Shown piece by piece: positions 44,072 to 52,717 of a stretch of DNA of 64,000 nucleotides. Source of the DNA: Planctomycetia bacterium (lineage in GTDB: Bacteria; Planctomycetota; Planctomycetia; Pirellulales; Thermoguttaceae). Within the stretch, counting starts at the first letter, position 1. Each line of letters begins with the position of its first letter. Position numbers and translations under genes: made by a program. Below the pieces are notes generated by a model that ran no database searches, had not been told where the DNA came from, and saw nothing but the letters and a program-made list of their open reading frames with translations. The DNA is taken from the NCBI GenBank assembly GCA_030527105.1, contig JAUNBK010000006.1:25635-89634 (forward strand), written 5' to 3'.

Positions 44072-45124
44072 TTAAATGGTTGTCTTCAACTGTTTGTGAA
44101 TTCTACTTACGACTTGTTCCATGACTTCTTTCAAGCCAATATCCAACGTGGCACCCGCCGCATTTTTGTGTCCGCCACCACCATAGGCAGCCGCAATAGC
44201 CGCGACGTCAAAATCGCAGCAGCTTCGGAAGCCGATTCGCACGCTTCCTCCTTCCAACTCGGAGAAAAGGAGGGCGACCTCGACGCCTTTCGTCATGAAC
44301 ATCGTATTGACGAGGTCCGTCGTTTCGTTGTACGTTGCGTTGAAACGACGAAAATCCTCATTCGATATCCACGAGAAAGCCGCTTTTCCCTCGCAAAACA
44401 ACTGAGCGTTCGTCGTGACGACGCTCAAAAGTTTAATCCGCGCGGGAGAATAATTCTCGTAGGCGTACGAATACAAAAGATCAGTCGAAGCGCCCGACTG
44501 AGCGAGACGCGCCGCCTGAAGGAACGTTTTCGGTCTTGTGGACGAAAAACGAAACCAACCTGTGTCAGTCGCGATGGCAAAAAAAAGCAGCTCGGCAATG
44601 CTCCAAACGTCGTTGCTCTCGCGATAATCCAAGGGAGTCCCTAAAAACTCCAAGAGATCCATAACGAGCGCGCCCGCCGCTGGAGCGTCGGAATCCGAAT
44701 AATTGTACGGCGTCAGCGTCTCACTCAACGCATGATGATCGATAATGAGCGTTTGAATACTCGGCTCCTGCGTCAACTCCACAACTTTTTGGAGTTGGGG
44801 ACGCGCGGACGTGTCCACGATAATAAGCGTGTCGTACGTCAGCGCCTCTTCGCGCGACATGATGCGACTCGCGTCGACGTCCGATTCCGAAGGAGAATCC
44901 GTATAAACCCGAATTTCGTCGAAGTCGCGTCCCAAACAACGAAACGTCTCCGGCGGAAAACCAGGATTGAGCGCCGTCGCTTCATACCCCAAACGCCGGA
45001 GCGCATGGAGAAGCGCCAACTCCGAGCCTAAGCCGTCGCCGTCGATTTTCACGTGGGACGAGATCAAAATCCTCTTCGAAGATTCTAATCGTTTTCGAAA
45101 ATCACTCCAATCAGGCTCCATCAA
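44072..45124 (-). CDS. DHH/DHHA1 phosphoesterase (NrnA-like oligoribonuclease)
   Basis: A 350-residue enzyme with the metal motifs SSHVKIDGDGLGS, IIVDTSARPQ and IIDHHALSE (DHH). The C-terminal DHHA1 domain has AAYGGGGHKNAAGATLD. Proteins of this family degrade short RNA and dephosphorylate pAp. The two adjacent ATGs at 45124 and 45121 cannot be separated. Its position at the head of the Rieske/cytochrome operon does not imply a redox role. Confidence 0.88.
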   Translation of the reverse strand: MMEPDWSDFRKRLESSKRILISSHVKIDGDGLGSELALLHALRRLGYEATALNPGFPPETFRCLGRDFDEIRVYTDSPSESDVDASRIMSREEALTYDTLIIVDTSARPQLQKVVELTQEPSIQTLIIDHHALSETLTPYNYSDSDAPAAGALVMDLLEFLGTPLDYRESNDVWSIAELLFFAIATDTGWFRFSSTRPKTFLQAARLAQSGASTDLLYSYAYENYSPARIKLLSVVTTNAQLFCEGKAAFSWISNEDFRRFNATYNETTDLVNTMFMTKGVEVALLFSELEGGSVRIGFRSCCDFDVAAIAAAYGGGGHKNAAGATLDIGLKEVMEQVVSRIHKQLKTTI

Positions 45125-45192
45125 TACTTCCTTCTATATAAATGCGTCGTAAGTACACAACTTGAACGGAAATTCGAGAACAAGTCGTGCCT

Positions 45193-45220
45193 ATTTTACC
45201 TCAAATGCGTTTTTTGTCAA
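45193..45220 (-). promoter_or_regulatory. Promoter of the DHH-Rieske-cytochrome operon
   Basis: On the minus strand TTGACA (45220-45215), 16 bases, TAAAAT (45198-45193), about 62 bases from the ATG. Confidence 0.65.
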
Positions 45221-45267
45221 TGAAACGCAGCGAAAAAAAGAGAAAAAATTTCCCTTCTTGGGTTTTT

Positions 45268-45337
45268 ATGGTACATTGCGTTGAAAAATCCGTTTTTGTT
45301 CCGCTGTTGGAGCGATACACCACGCTCGCACGTTTTT
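45268..45337 (-). repeat. MITE-like repeat, decayed partial copy
   Basis: TACATTGCGTTGAAAAATCC, GCTGTTGGAGCGATACACCA and CGCTCGCACG keep the order of a reverse-oriented family member. Confidence 0.4.
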
Positions 45338-45368
45338 CGAAAAAACCTCTTTCGCCTGCGTGAGCTAC

Positions 45369-45397
45369 TTGACGAAAGGTCGATCGTTTGCTATAAT
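45369..45397 (+). promoter_or_regulatory. Promoter of holA
   Basis: TTGACG (45369-45374), 17 bases, TATAAT (45392-45397), about 80 bases before the start codon. Confidence 0.7.
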
Positions 45398-45483
45398 CAC
45401 GTGATTGACGAGCCACTTGGGAATTGTTTCCCATTTCGCAAGGTGTCGCAAAATCACGAAAAACAAAAGGAGCGCCGTTTCTC

Positions 45484-46545
45484 ATGATGGCAAAAAAAGA
45501 TTTCCCCTCGGATGCGTCCCTGACGCCCGGTCTGCGATGGCTTGCGGACCCGAAAAAATTCCCTCTGACGCCCATTTGCGTCGTGTTTGGGGACGAGGCA
45601 TTTTTGCGCCGCTCCGTCCTCTTGCGACTGGGGCGTGTGTGGCCCGACGCCGAATTGTCTGTTTTGGAAGGGAGTTCTGCTGAGTGGAAGCGCGCCGAGG
45701 AGGAGTTGTCCACCTTCTCGATGTTTGGTCCGAGCCAACGACTCATTCTCGTGAACGATGCGGACGATTTCGTCTCGCGTTTCAAGACGGAGTTGGAGAA
45801 ATACGCCGACGCGCCGGCCGAAACCGGAACGCTCGTTTTGGAGATGAAGACGTTTGCGTCGAACACGCGATTGTACAAAATTCTCGCCGGGTCGGCTCTT
45901 CTCGTCGATTGCAAGGCACCGTCTGCGCCAGAGTTGAATAAGTGGGTACTCTCGCGCGCTAAAAATGAGTATCGTCTCGACGTGGTGCCCGAGGCTGCGA
46001 TCTTGTTGGTCGAACAAATCGGGGGCGAGATGGGGTTGCTCGATCAGGAACTCGCGAAGCTCGCATTGGTCGTTGAGAAGGGAACAAAGGTTCTGCCTGA
46101 GACGATTCGAAAACATTGCGGAGCGTGGCGCGTGCAGACCGTTTGGGCGCTTTTAGATAGCGCACTTGAGGGACGGACGGCGGAGGCGCTTCTCTTTTTG
46201 GGGCAACTTCTCGACGCAGGCGAGGCGCCGATTGCAATTTTAGCCCAAATTTCAAGCAATCTTCGGCGTTTGGCTGCCGCGACGAGAATCATTCTCTCGG
46301 CAGAGAAAGAGGGGCGGCGTGTCGATGTGGCGGCGGCTTTGAGCGAAGCGGGCGTCAATCGATACGTGATTCAAAAGACGCAGACGCATTTGCGCCGATT
46401 GGGTCGTGTGCGTGGCGAAAATTTGCTCCAATGGATTGTCGACTTGGATTTTGACCTCAAAGGAGACAGCCCGCTGCCAGAACGTCTTCTTTTGGAGCGT
46501 TTTATTTTGCGCCTGTCGGCTCCGCGCGCGCTCCCTCCCAAATGA
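45484..46545 (+). CDS. holA: DNA polymerase III subunit delta
   Basis: A 353-residue clamp-loader subunit. It opens with the delta-like block (PICVVFGDEAFLRRSVLLRL), then STFSMFGPSQRLILVNDADD. The middle part LDVVPEAAILLVEQIGGEMG and LLDQELAKLALV is the conserved helix pair, and the C-terminal collar domain follows (QTVWALLDSALEGRTAEALL). Some N-terminal residues differ from E. coli HolA, as in other distant bacteria. Start at the first of two ATGs, 11 bases after AAAGGAG. Confidence 0.85.
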   Translation: MMAKKDFPSDASLTPGLRWLADPKKFPLTPICVVFGDEAFLRRSVLLRLGRVWPDAELSVLEGSSAEWKRAEEELSTFSMFGPSQRLILVNDADDFVSRFKTELEKYADAPAETGTLVLEMKTFASNTRLYKILAGSALLVDCKAPSAPELNKWVLSRAKNEYRLDVVPEAAILLVEQIGGEMGLLDQELAKLALVVEKGTKVLPETIRKHCGAWRVQTVWALLDSALEGRTAEALLFLGQLLDAGEAPIAILAQISSNLRRLAAATRIILSAEKEGRRVDVAAALSEAGVNRYVIQKTQTHLRRLGRVRGENLLQWIVDLDFDLKGDSPLPERLLLERFILRLSAPRALPPK

Positions 46546-46674
46546 GTTTTTTCGCCAACTTCCTTGGAAACTTCTTCAAGTTTCTCGGGCGGAGGGTCGA
46601 TAAATCCAACGACTCGTCGAGATAGGCGGGGTAGAAATGTCGTTTTTGGTCGATTAGGAAGAAGGAAAACGCCC

Positions 46675-47028
46675 ATGTCCAAGTACGTGGAAAAAGATAA
46701 GAGCTACTCGCGCGCAATGCAATTTGGTCTCATTTTTATGACGCTTGCGGGGCTGGTGTGTATTATTTTGGGGCTTCGTCTTCTCACGAAAGATCTTCCG
46801 GCTCCAGAAAACAAAAACGCGCCGATCCTCACGCCTGCGCCCAAGATTGTCGTTGGCGCTCCAAGCTCGAGCAAGAAAGATGAGCCGTTGTCCTACTTCC
46901 AATCGGAGGATGGCGTTGTACTCAACTCGCACCAAATCCAAGGAGACGAAAGTCGTACCGGGGCGCGCATCGAGAATCGCGCGGGGAATCAGCCTGAGGG
47001 ACACACAAAGTTTCACTTCGGTGGCTGA
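46675..47028 (+). CDS. Small single-pass membrane protein
   Basis: A 117-residue protein with one membrane helix (residues about 17-37, FGLIFMTLAGLVCIILGLRL) near the N-terminus and a hydrophilic Pro/Lys/Asn-rich remainder. AGGAAGAAGGAA precedes the ATG. No family recognised. It lies 129 bases after holA and overlaps the convergent squalene synthase gene by 16 bp. Confidence 0.6.
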   Translation: MSKYVEKDKSYSRAMQFGLIFMTLAGLVCIILGLRLLTKDLPAPENKNAPILTPAPKIVVGAPSSSKKDEPLSYFQSEDGVVLNSHQIQGDESRTGARIENRAGNQPEGHTKFHFGG

Positions 47029-48083
47029 GTGGATTTTCCGCTTCTCCAAACGCAAAGCAACTTCTCAAACGCATTGAGCCGCACCCTTTTTTCAAGTATC
47101 GTCGCTGGGGCGCGGTCTATTTTTTGATATATGCCGTAGTAGGTGTTCGTTATAAGAAAAAACACGCGTCTCGACGGCGCCGGAATCGATTCCCCAAGCC
47201 CTCGTGCCGTTTGGTAGAATTTTGCCGCTCTCGAGAGATTTGTTTGGATCGCACTTTCCCACACGGCATAGTTCCGCGTCTCGGCTGCGTGAAGAATGTG
47301 GCGCAGAAGGTCGGGAGCGCGATCGTCGTGCTGATTCGGGTTTCTTTTTTCTTCAAAATCACGAGACGAACAGGAAAAATCGTCGAGGGGAAGATAAACG
47401 CGCCCACGGAGTGCGTCCTCTCGCACGTCGCGGAGGATATTCGTCCATTGAAGCGCCTTCCCACAAGCAACGGCAGCGCGGAATTCCTCGGAGTCCGCAT
47501 GAGGCGCAATTTTCTCCGGGTCGACGCCCCAGACATGGAGACAAATCAAACCGACCGCCGACGCCGCGCGATAGCAATAATTCTCGAGATCCGCCTGCGT
47601 TCGATAAAAAGCGGTCGTTAAATCCGCCTCCATTCCGTCCAACACGTCCCTAAAGTACGCGCATGGGATCGAAAAACGACGCACCGCATCCTCGAGCGCA
47701 GGGAAAATCGTTTTCTCTGGCGGCATAATTTTCTCCGGCGGCAGGGTGAAACACTCGCCAGCCCGCTCACGTTCCCATTCAACGGAGGGTTGTTCATGCG
47801 CGCAATACTCCTCAAACGCGCGGCGAAAAAGGGACAAACGCCGTTTTTTTTCGTCTCGGAGCGTCTCGGAGTCGACGAAGTCACCAGCCGGTTGGGCGGG
47901 ATTTTCCGCCAAATCATCCGCCAAATCAACCACCAAATCGTCTGCCGTGCGCATGAAGGCGTAGATCGCCACCATCGCTTCGCGCTTCTCTTTTGGGAGA
48001 AAACGAAACGTCCAAGTGAAATTAGACCCCGCCGCGCGCGTGATTTCGGCGCACCGACGTTGGCTCTCCTCCAACGCACTCAT
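47013..48083 (-). CDS. Squalene/phytoene synthase, HpnD-like (presqualene diphosphate synthase)
   Basis: A 356-residue head-to-head prenyl synthase. The first Asp-rich motif is IYAFMRTADDLVVDLADD and the second is LQWTNILRDVREDALRGRVY, both needed for magnesium and diphosphate. The N-terminus (CAEITRAAGSNFTWTFRFLP) fits HpnD better than HpnC. In the HpnCDE route, HpnD makes presqualene diphosphate from two farnesyl diphosphates. Its ATG overlaps the stop of the btaB-like gene (ATGA), so the two are translated together. An HpnC-like gene lies 9 kb away. Confidence 0.82.
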   Translation of the reverse strand: MSALEESQRRCAEITRAAGSNFTWTFRFLPKEKREAMVAIYAFMRTADDLVVDLADDLAENPAQPAGDFVDSETLRDEKKRRLSLFRRAFEEYCAHEQPSVEWERERAGECFTLPPEKIMPPEKTIFPALEDAVRRFSIPCAYFRDVLDGMEADLTTAFYRTQADLENYCYRAASAVGLICLHVWGVDPEKIAPHADSEEFRAAVACGKALQWTNILRDVREDALRGRVYLPLDDFSCSSRDFEEKRNPNQHDDRAPDLLRHILHAAETRNYAVWESAIQTNLSRAAKFYQTARGLGESIPAPSRRVFFLITNTYYGIYQKIDRAPATILEKRVRLNAFEKLLCVWRSGKSTQPPK

Positions 48084-48832
48084 TGCGCGTCGCCATCCAT
48101 TTCGAGAGGTTTTCGCCCAATGAAAATATAGTACGGCACACGAATAATCGGAATATACGGCACTTTGGCATAATGCTCTTGAAACTCGATTGGCTCGAAG
48201 TTCCTGTGCAAATACGGCACATGGTCGTGGGAGAGAAAGACGTTGTCCGTGGAAAAATGCACGGGCCAATAGTTTCTCGTGAACCAACTGTGTTTTCGAT
48301 GTTTCTCGTCCGGCCATTTTCGCGCAACGTAGAAATCAACCACACCAATAACGCCGCCAGGCTTGAGAATCCGCAGCGCGTTGTCCATCGCCGCGTACCA
48401 ATCAGGAATCATCGTGAGCGAGTACGAAAACGTGACAATGTCAGCATACCCCTCTGGAGGGGTGAAGGTGGTAGCGTCGTCGTTTTGGATATGAACGTTT
48501 TCCCACTGGTGTTCCTCGACGCGTTTTTGAGCAACCTCCAGAAGAGAGGACGCCAAGTCGACGATGTAGACGCTTTTGAGCGTAGGGATTTTATCGCAGA
48601 TGTTTTCGAGATTCGCGCCTGTCCCCCCCCCCATATCGACCCACACGGCACCATCACTCACGGGGACGGAATTCATCATCTCCGTTCTGCCGCGCAAAAG
48701 CCGCTTTCGGAAATTATCGTAATCGTTCATCTGCCCGGAATAGAAATTATCCAGTCGTTCTGCGTGACTCTTTCCCTTGCCACGCGTGAAGACCATGTGA
48801 TAAACGATTTTTAAGTCAGAAAAAAAACTCAT
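48080..48832 (-). CDS. btaB: BtaB-like methyltransferase (betaine lipid synthesis)
   Basis: A 250-residue SAM-dependent methyltransferase. The SAM loop is VWVDMGGGTGANLENI, then VDLASSLLEVAQKR and QNDDATTFTPPEGYADIVTF. In DGTS synthesis BtaB adds three methyl groups to the diacylglyceryl-homoserine made by BtaA. The assignment rests on the general fold, on the YSGQMNDYDNFRKRLLRGR opening shared with betaine-lipid methyltransferases, and on btaA being 1.4 kb upstream on the same strand. Start at 48832, the first ATG of a credible N-terminus, although no strong ribosome binding site precedes it. Confidence 0.75.
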   Translation of the reverse strand: MSFFSDLKIVYHMVFTRGKGKSHAERLDNFYSGQMNDYDNFRKRLLRGRTEMMNSVPVSDGAVWVDMGGGTGANLENICDKIPTLKSVYIVDLASSLLEVAQKRVEEHQWENVHIQNDDATTFTPPEGYADIVTFSYSLTMIPDWYAAMDNALRILKPGGVIGVVDFYVARKWPDEKHRKHSWFTRNYWPVHFSTDNVFLSHDHVPYLHRNFEPIEFQEHYAKVPYIPIIRVPYYIFIGRKPLEMDGDAQ

Positions 48833-48940
48833 AATAAAGTGAAAAAACCCCGGAGGGCAAAAGTATCTCGAATATAAAAAATGATCGTTCGCGAAGTATC
48901 CAGAAACCGTTTCTATAAAACACACCAACCCAAGACAACT

Positions 48941-48968
48941 ATTATAGCGAACCACAAATCTTTGTCAA
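48941..48968 (-). promoter_or_regulatory. Promoter of the btaB-hpnD pair
   Basis: On the minus strand TTGACA (48968-48963), 16 bases, TATAAT (48946-48941), leaving a leader of about 100 bases. Confidence 0.75.
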
Positions 48969-49104
48969 GGGGGCAAAAGAGCGCGAGTGTATTGCCTCGG
49001 AGCTTACGCCAAGGGGAATATCTTCGGACAAAATCTTGCCAAATTCCCCCGAATCTCCCCAACGCCCGCATTTTTCCCAACATCCGCTCAAATTTGAAGA
49101 CGCA

Positions 49105-50085
49105 CTACGGCAGCGCAACGGCGTTTCCGTCGGCTCGGTTGGCAAGATTCTGCCAAATTTCACCATCAACGCTGTACGAAAGTCGATGAATGGAGCCGTC
49201 CGCCATTCCCATGCCGAGCGAGCCGGAGTGCGGACCTCCGAAGAGATAATCATAATCGGAACCAATCCGGTCTTGGTAGGGGAGATGGCTCGCCCCCGCG
49301 CGACGGAGTGTATCGTTATCGAATCCGTTCCAAAGGCAGCGGTCGTCACCGCCTCCATATGTGTCGGTCGAGGATGAGGGGGTGTAGCGATCCGCGCGAA
49401 GATACTTTTCCCCACATAAAAAGGTGTTGCTGGCTCCGTCCCGAATCTCCCCCATCGTGATGCTGCTCGCGACAAAAGCGACGCCGGATTCCGTCGACTT
49501 GTAGCCTAACGAGGTGGGGCTAAGCTCGAGACCAGCCGAGTAAGAATTGATGGATTTATAGAGCCATTGCGTCCCCGTGCAGCCAGCGTAGTCCCCTTTG
49601 ACGGCTTTTTTCTCCGTATACGCATTGCTATTGACTCCACACCCACCTTCCGCATAATACGGAATTGCCGCTCGACGAGAAGGACAATTGAAGAGCGGGA
49701 GCGACATTTTCGACCGCGTCTCGTTCGCCTCCTTAATCGTGGAGTCTGCTGTTTTGTTCCCGTCCAAGCCCAACTGCCAGAGTGAGGTAGCTTCAAGATA
49801 CGGAAGGAGATTGTAGTGCCACGAGCCAGGTTGAGCGGCACCAAAACCCATATCGGGGTCGCCATCCACCGTGTAGAGCCAGCCGCCAGAGGGGAGGAAT
49901 CGGTTCGAGCTTTCGTGATTCATGGCAGCCAGTCCCATCTGTTTGAGGTGGTTCGAGCATTGCATGGTTCGAGCCGCCTCCCGTGCCTGCTGAACAGCAG
50001 GAAGGAGCAGCCCCACCAGCATTCCGATGATCGCAATGACGACCAACAATTCGACGAGCGTAAATGCGTTGCGATTTTTAGACAT
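49105..50085 (-). CDS. DUF1559 pseudopilin-like protein
   Basis: A 326-residue planctomycetal surface protein. The type IV pilin-like leader is NAFTLVELLVVIAIIGMLVG with Glu at +5 after Phe, followed by LLPAVQQAREAARTMQCSNH. The C-terminal family motif is GPHSGSLGMGMADGSIHRL. Function is unknown; such genes are present in very many copies in planctomycete genomes. It separates btaA from btaB on the same strand. GGAGGGGGG precedes its ATG. Confidence 0.9.
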   Translation of the reverse strand: MSKNRNAFTLVELLVVIAIIGMLVGLLLPAVQQAREAARTMQCSNHLKQMGLAAMNHESSNRFLPSGGWLYTVDGDPDMGFGAAQPGSWHYNLLPYLEATSLWQLGLDGNKTADSTIKEANETRSKMSLPLFNCPSRRAAIPYYAEGGCGVNSNAYTEKKAVKGDYAGCTGTQWLYKSINSYSAGLELSPTSLGYKSTESGVAFVASSITMGEIRDGASNTFLCGEKYLRADRYTPSSSTDTYGGGDDRCLWNGFDNDTLRRAGASHLPYQDRIGSDYDYLFGGPHSGSLGMGMADGSIHRLSYSVDGEIWQNLANRADGNAVALP

Positions 50086-50117
50086 ACCCCCCTCCCCCCG
50101 CGTCGCGGGATTGTTTT

Positions 50118-50223
50118 TATGCCCGTTTTCCTACAAAATTCCCGTTTTCGCAACGTTTAGCGAGCCGTGGTGTGTCGCTCCAACGGCGGACGGTACCGGA
50201 AATTTCAACGAGAAGTATTATAA
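50118..50223 (+). repeat. MITE-like repeat, copy 11
   Basis: Full copy between the DUF1559 and btaA genes: CCTACAAAATTCCCGTTTTC, AGCGAGCCGTGGTGTGTC, GCTCCAACGGCGGACGGTAC, AACGAGAAGTATTATAA. Confidence 0.85.
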
Positions 50224-50250
50224 AATCCGGCACGGCACCTTTTTGCTTCG

Positions 50251-51441
50251 CTATTTCACCAAGTCGGCAATGTAGAAACTGCCGTATGTATGGACGCGAT
50301 CTTTTTGGTGCAATTCCGCTGCCAACTCGGGATACATTTTGAGATGATCGACGAGTTTTTCTTTTTGCCCGTTGAACTCCAACTCAACTCTCTCAAGAAA
50401 GTCGGTCTTCATCCCGCCGCTTCTCCAAATGATACGCGTATTCTCAGCCGCGCGCTTCAATATCCACTCCCACTCGCTGACGAGGGCGGGGAACAAATGG
50501 CTTGCGAGCCAATCCATGTGGTCGAGTAGAACGAAACGCGAGACTTCAACGTCGTGCTTCTCCAAGAAACCTTGTACCGTGTCGGTGTACGTCGTCACCT
50601 CGTCGGCAAGTCCATCCTTCAGACGCGAGAAGTTCTCCTCCTTCAGATACTCAGGACAACATTCTTTCGTGTACTCCCCCGTGACGTAGACGCGCCAGAA
50701 GTAGTTGTCTTGGATGGGCAAATCGCACAACACCGCCTCGAGGCAGTCCTTCATGAAATAGACGATCTGTCCGTTGTATTGAGATTCGACTTGATACCTC
50801 TGCGCACGTGGGACTCCAAGCATGGAAAGCGTCGTGTCGCGATTGAGGAAAAATCGCATGGAGGGCGTCCAAAAACGTTTCTCAAGCGACTCCCGATAAA
50901 TTTTTTGCTGCTCCTCGATACTTTTCGCTTCAAGCAGACGATTGATTGGCTCACGCACTCGCCCAATGTAGTTGATGTAGCGATTGATCCATCGAGCGAA
51001 ATACCCTGACGTTCCGTTCATGTAGTAGGAGCGTCTCGGTTTGGTGAAATAATACTTTTTCTTGTCCCAAAACACGCGCGATTCCTCTGGAATTGCCCCT
51101 CGAAGCGTGTCCGCATAAAGCGACTTGAACTTAGGATGGTACCCTTTCCCAAAAAGTTGGAAGAAGTCTTCGTAATCGAGATTTTTGATGGCGGCTTTTT
51201 TGAGTTCCAAAACCGCATTCTGTCGAAAATTCATATCGACCGCATAAACGTGCCGACACCCCGCGAGAATATAATCCAATGCGTTGCAGCCCGCGCTCGT
51301 GATAACGAGAACGTTATCCGCCGGCGTGAGTTCAAGAGCAACACGATCAAGACGAGGATCTTCCCAACAGGTATTATAAACGAGGTGATTTCCATGCACA
51401 TGCTGGAAGACTCGGGAGCTTATTTTTTCAAAAAGCGACAT
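50251..51441 (-). CDS. btaA: BtaA-like 3-amino-3-carboxypropyl transferase (betaine lipid synthesis)
   Basis: A 396-residue DUF3419-family enzyme. Its signatures include HGNHLVYNTCWEDPRLDRVA, VITSAGCNALDYILAG, VDMNFRQNAVLELKK and LLDHMDWLASHLFPAL. BtaA transfers the aminocarboxypropyl group of SAM to diacylglycerol, the first step to the phosphorus-free lipid DGTS, and BtaB then methylates it. The name is by family and supported by a BtaB-like gene downstream. A promoter with TATAAT lies about 56 bases upstream of the start. It diverges from a radical SAM gene. Confidence 0.85.
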   Translation of the reverse strand: MSLFEKISSRVFQHVHGNHLVYNTCWEDPRLDRVALELTPADNVLVITSAGCNALDYILAGCRHVYAVDMNFRQNAVLELKKAAIKNLDYEDFFQLFGKGYHPKFKSLYADTLRGAIPEESRVFWDKKKYYFTKPRRSYYMNGTSGYFARWINRYINYIGRVREPINRLLEAKSIEEQQKIYRESLEKRFWTPSMRFFLNRDTTLSMLGVPRAQRYQVESQYNGQIVYFMKDCLEAVLCDLPIQDNYFWRVYVTGEYTKECCPEYLKEENFSRLKDGLADEVTTYTDTVQGFLEKHDVEVSRFVLLDHMDWLASHLFPALVSEWEWILKRAAENTRIIWRSGGMKTDFLERVELEFNGQKEKLVDHLKMYPELAAELHQKDRVHTYGSFYIADLVK

Positions 51442-51496
51442 GCAATATTTCCTGTATGCTACTTGTTTTTTGACAACGGTACAAACCACTCCCTAT

Positions 51497-51525
51497 ATTA
51501 TATCGAAATAATTGCCGATATACAA
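51497..51525 (-). promoter_or_regulatory. Promoter of btaA
   Basis: On the minus strand TTGTAT (51525-51520), 17 bases, TATAAT (51502-51497). Confidence 0.6.
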
Positions 51526-51604
51526 GGGGAGGAGGGCGAATTTTCCTCAATTTCCACTAATTTTTTGTCTCTCGCAGGAATACTGCACTATTTTATCAAA
51601 AAAC

Positions 51605-52639
51605 ATGCCTCGAATACGCAGACGAAATGGTCGTCAAAATGGCCACCAAACCCCGTTGCCTCAAGAGAACAAACCTTATCGCGATCTGAGTCACTACTAT
51701 CGCGATATTTTCGGGTGCAAGTGTCATAAACTCTGCGTCGATGGTGGTTTCACGTGTCCGAATCGCGATGGAAAATGCGGTCGGGGGGGCTGCATCTTTT
51801 GTGGCCCAAGAGGGGCAGGCGACTTCATCTCCGCAAGCGGAATTCGCAACCAAATCGACGATGCGATGAAAAAAGCCGTGCGAAAACATAAAGCCGAGAA
51901 GTTCGTCGTTTATTTTCAAAACTACACAAACACCTACGCGCCAGTCGAAGAGTTGGAGCAAAAGTACGATTCCGCTCTCATTTATGATTCCATCGTCGGG
52001 TTGGCAATTGGGACGCGCCCTGATTGTATTGATGAAGAAGTGGCGAAGTTGTTGTCGAAATACCGAAAAAACTACCGCGTGTGGGTCGAATTAGGACTCC
52101 AAACCTCCGACGACAAAACGGCCCAGAGAATCAATCGAGGGTACCCGAGTGTCGTATTTTCGCGCGCTGTCGAAGTGTTGCGCCGGCACGATATCGACGT
52201 CGTGACGCACCTGCTCTTTGGACTTCCCGGCGAGACGCGCGCCCACATGGAAAAGACCGTGGAGTTCGTCACACGGCACGATATTCAAGGGGTCAAAATC
52301 CATTCTCTCTACATTCAGCGCGACGCACCGCTAGAGAAGATGTACGAAAGAGGAGAGTTTGAGCCGATTTCTCTCTCCGAGTTTGTCGATTGGGCAATTT
52401 ATGCCCTCACACACTTTCCTCCTCATTGGGTGATACATCGTCTCACGGGCGAGTGCGCGCGGGAGAGTCTCATTGCGCCGGAGTGGGTACTCCAAAAAGC
52501 CGCGATTCTCTTGGAGATTCAGCGCGTCATGGAGGAGCGGAACCTTCGGCAGGGGAGTGAATTCCACACGCACACGGACGAATACTTGCCCGGTGCGTGT
52601 GCATCTATGCGCAGAGTGGATTATAATACTTCTCGTTGA
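51605..52639 (+). CDS. TIGR01212-type radical SAM protein
   Basis: A 344-residue radical SAM enzyme of the YhcC-like group. The three cluster cysteines occur in the extended form CPNRDGKCGRGGCIFCG, which is characteristic. Other blocks are VYFQNYTNTYAP, VGLAIGTRPDCIDEEV, VWVELGLQTSDDKTAQRINR and THLLFGLPGETR. Reaction unknown. Residues are intact. The stop codon and last six codons (encoding DYNTSR) lie in a MITE end, so the C-terminus may have been altered by insertion. The start has only a weak ribosome binding site. Confidence 0.85.
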   Translation: MPRIRRRNGRQNGHQTPLPQENKPYRDLSHYYRDIFGCKCHKLCVDGGFTCPNRDGKCGRGGCIFCGPRGAGDFISASGIRNQIDDAMKKAVRKHKAEKFVVYFQNYTNTYAPVEELEQKYDSALIYDSIVGLAIGTRPDCIDEEVAKLLSKYRKNYRVWVELGLQTSDDKTAQRINRGYPSVVFSRAVEVLRRHDIDVVTHLLFGLPGETRAHMEKTVEFVTRHDIQGVKIHSLYIQRDAPLEKMYERGEFEPISLSEFVDWAIYALTHFPPHWVIHRLTGECARESLIAPEWVLQKAAILLEIQRVMEERNLRQGSEFHTHTDEYLPGACASMRRVDYNTSR

Positions 52640-52696
52640 AATTTCCGGTTTTGTCCGCCGTGGTGCGTAACTCCAACGGCAGACAAAACCGAGAAT
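52621..52696 (-). repeat. MITE-like repeat, copy 12, with inverted loop and very strong hairpin
   Basis: Reverse-oriented tip (TTATAATACTTCTCGTTGAA) but the 14-base loop reads in the plus orientation (GGTGCGTAACTCCA). Arms 52646-52661 and 52676-52691 pair over 16 positions with one mismatch (CGGTTTTGTC...GACAAAACCG). It ends the upstream radical SAM gene and may terminate it and the convergent gene at 52718. Confidence 0.8.
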
Positions 52697-52717
52697 CACG
52701 CGGGAACTAAACGGGAG

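Noticed and set aside
42056..44644. 862-codon open frame on the plus strand
   Set aside because: It is antisense to the cytochrome b/c, Rieske and DHH genes, all of which have clear family motifs. Its translation is Arg/Glu/His-rich without any known domain.
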